A program made the translations under genes and the position numbers. Below, one piece after another: positions 63,807 through 64,000 of a stretch of DNA of 64,000 bases. Within the stretch, counting starts at the first letter, position 1, and each line of letters opens with the position of its first letter. The stretch comes from Pseudomonadota bacterium (GTDB lineage: Bacteria; Pseudomonadota; Gammaproteobacteria; Burkholderiales; Burkholderiaceae_C). Below the pieces are notes generated by a model that had not been told where the DNA came from, ran no database searches, and saw nothing but the letters and a program-made list of their open reading frames with translations. The stretch is taken from NCBI GenBank assembly GCA_021799355.1, contig JAJZAQ010000005.1:31267-95266 (forward strand). The letters run 5' to 3'.

Positions 63807-64000
63807 ATGAACACCCAGTCACTCACCGCCGCCACCGCCGTCGACTACGACCCGTTCGCCGACGCCGCGCCCGTCGCCCACGTTGCCCCCACTACCGAGG
63901 CCCAGCGCGAAATCTGGCTGGCGTGCCAGCTCGGCTTGGATGCCACGCTGGCGTACAACGAGTCGGTCACGCTGCACCTGCGCGGCGCAGTCGATCTGCA
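63807..64000 (+). CDS. NRPS, start of a condensation domain (partial, cut by window end)
   Basis: The frame starts MNTQSLTAATAVDYDPFADA, 2 bp after the preceding stop, and runs off the window edge. VAPTTEAQREIWLACQLG, then YNESVTLHLRGAVDL, is the C1 region of a condensation domain. It should join the beta-aminoacyl chain from the upstream megasynthase to another amino acid. The remaining domains lie outside the window. Confidence 0.85.
   Translation, partial: MNTQSLTAATAVDYDPFADAAPVAHVAPTTEAQREIWLACQLGLDATLAYNESVTLHLRGAVDL

Overview
The window looks like a G+C-rich betaproteobacterial (Burkholderiales-type) chromosome segment from a chemolithotrophic sulfur oxidiser; a Thiomonas-like organism would fit, but that is inferred from gene content only. 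Supporting signs are an Acidithiobacillus-type sulfide:quinone reductase, a flavocytochrome c sulfide dehydrogenase flavoprotein, YeeE/YedE sulfur transporters, a periplasmic rhodanese, and an XrtA (PEP-CTERM) exopolysaccharide locus.

Region 1 (1-5900): vitamin genes and scars. bioA overlaps the start of bioF, but bioF is cut after about 195 codons and continues in frame as a GAF-PAS-GGDEF-globin sensor that runs off the left edge. A decayed IS5-family transposase, a secreted protein behind a Fur-box-like sequence, and panD follow.

Region 2 (5948-28801): an integrative conjugative element, apparently truncated, next to a tRNA-Ser(GGA) gene. It has an IncP-like Tra1 layout: relaxase and MobC/TraJ-like gene leftward, TraK/L/M/B-like genes rightward, and a putative oriT between them. 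TraE-type topoisomerase III, a lytic transglycosylase, ParB, a DUF1376 replication gene with a dense GTSAC repeat field, a Cro/CI-like switch whose operator recurs before ssb, a nucleotide-metabolism operon, an EexN-like lipoprotein and a P4-type integrase complete it. TrbB is present but trbC-L are not. Cargo and scars include an unknown two-gene nucleotidyltransferase-like module, a solitary CRISPR-repeat-like unit, a spherulin-4 glycoside-hydrolase-like protein and an IS5/IS427-type insertion.

Region 3 (28962-35813): chromosomal housekeeping: tRNA-Ser, acs, a UPF0114 membrane protein, class I fumarase, a CWC protein, murI and an old-yellow-enzyme gene.

Region 4 (36150-48995): sulfur energy metabolism. 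One operon encodes a CydA-like/cytochrome c fusion, a membrane partner, a monoheme cytochrome, an FccB-like flavoprotein and a diheme cytochrome, which together could pass electrons from sulfide to a terminal acceptor. After a PA2778/PA2779-like pair and a TauE permease comes sqr, divergent from split YeeE genes, an NPCAP-repeat secreted peptide, an unknown protein, a 27-bp tandem repeat and a rhodanese.

Region 5 (49150-64000): XrtA exopolysaccharide export and assembly genes behind a CRP-type site, including an ATPase fused to an epimerase-like domain. They lead directly into an A-PCP-KS-AT-ACP-aminotransferase hybrid NRPS/PKS of the MycA/McyE architecture and the start of a further NRPS. 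Most coordinates were read by eye; no similarity search was run.
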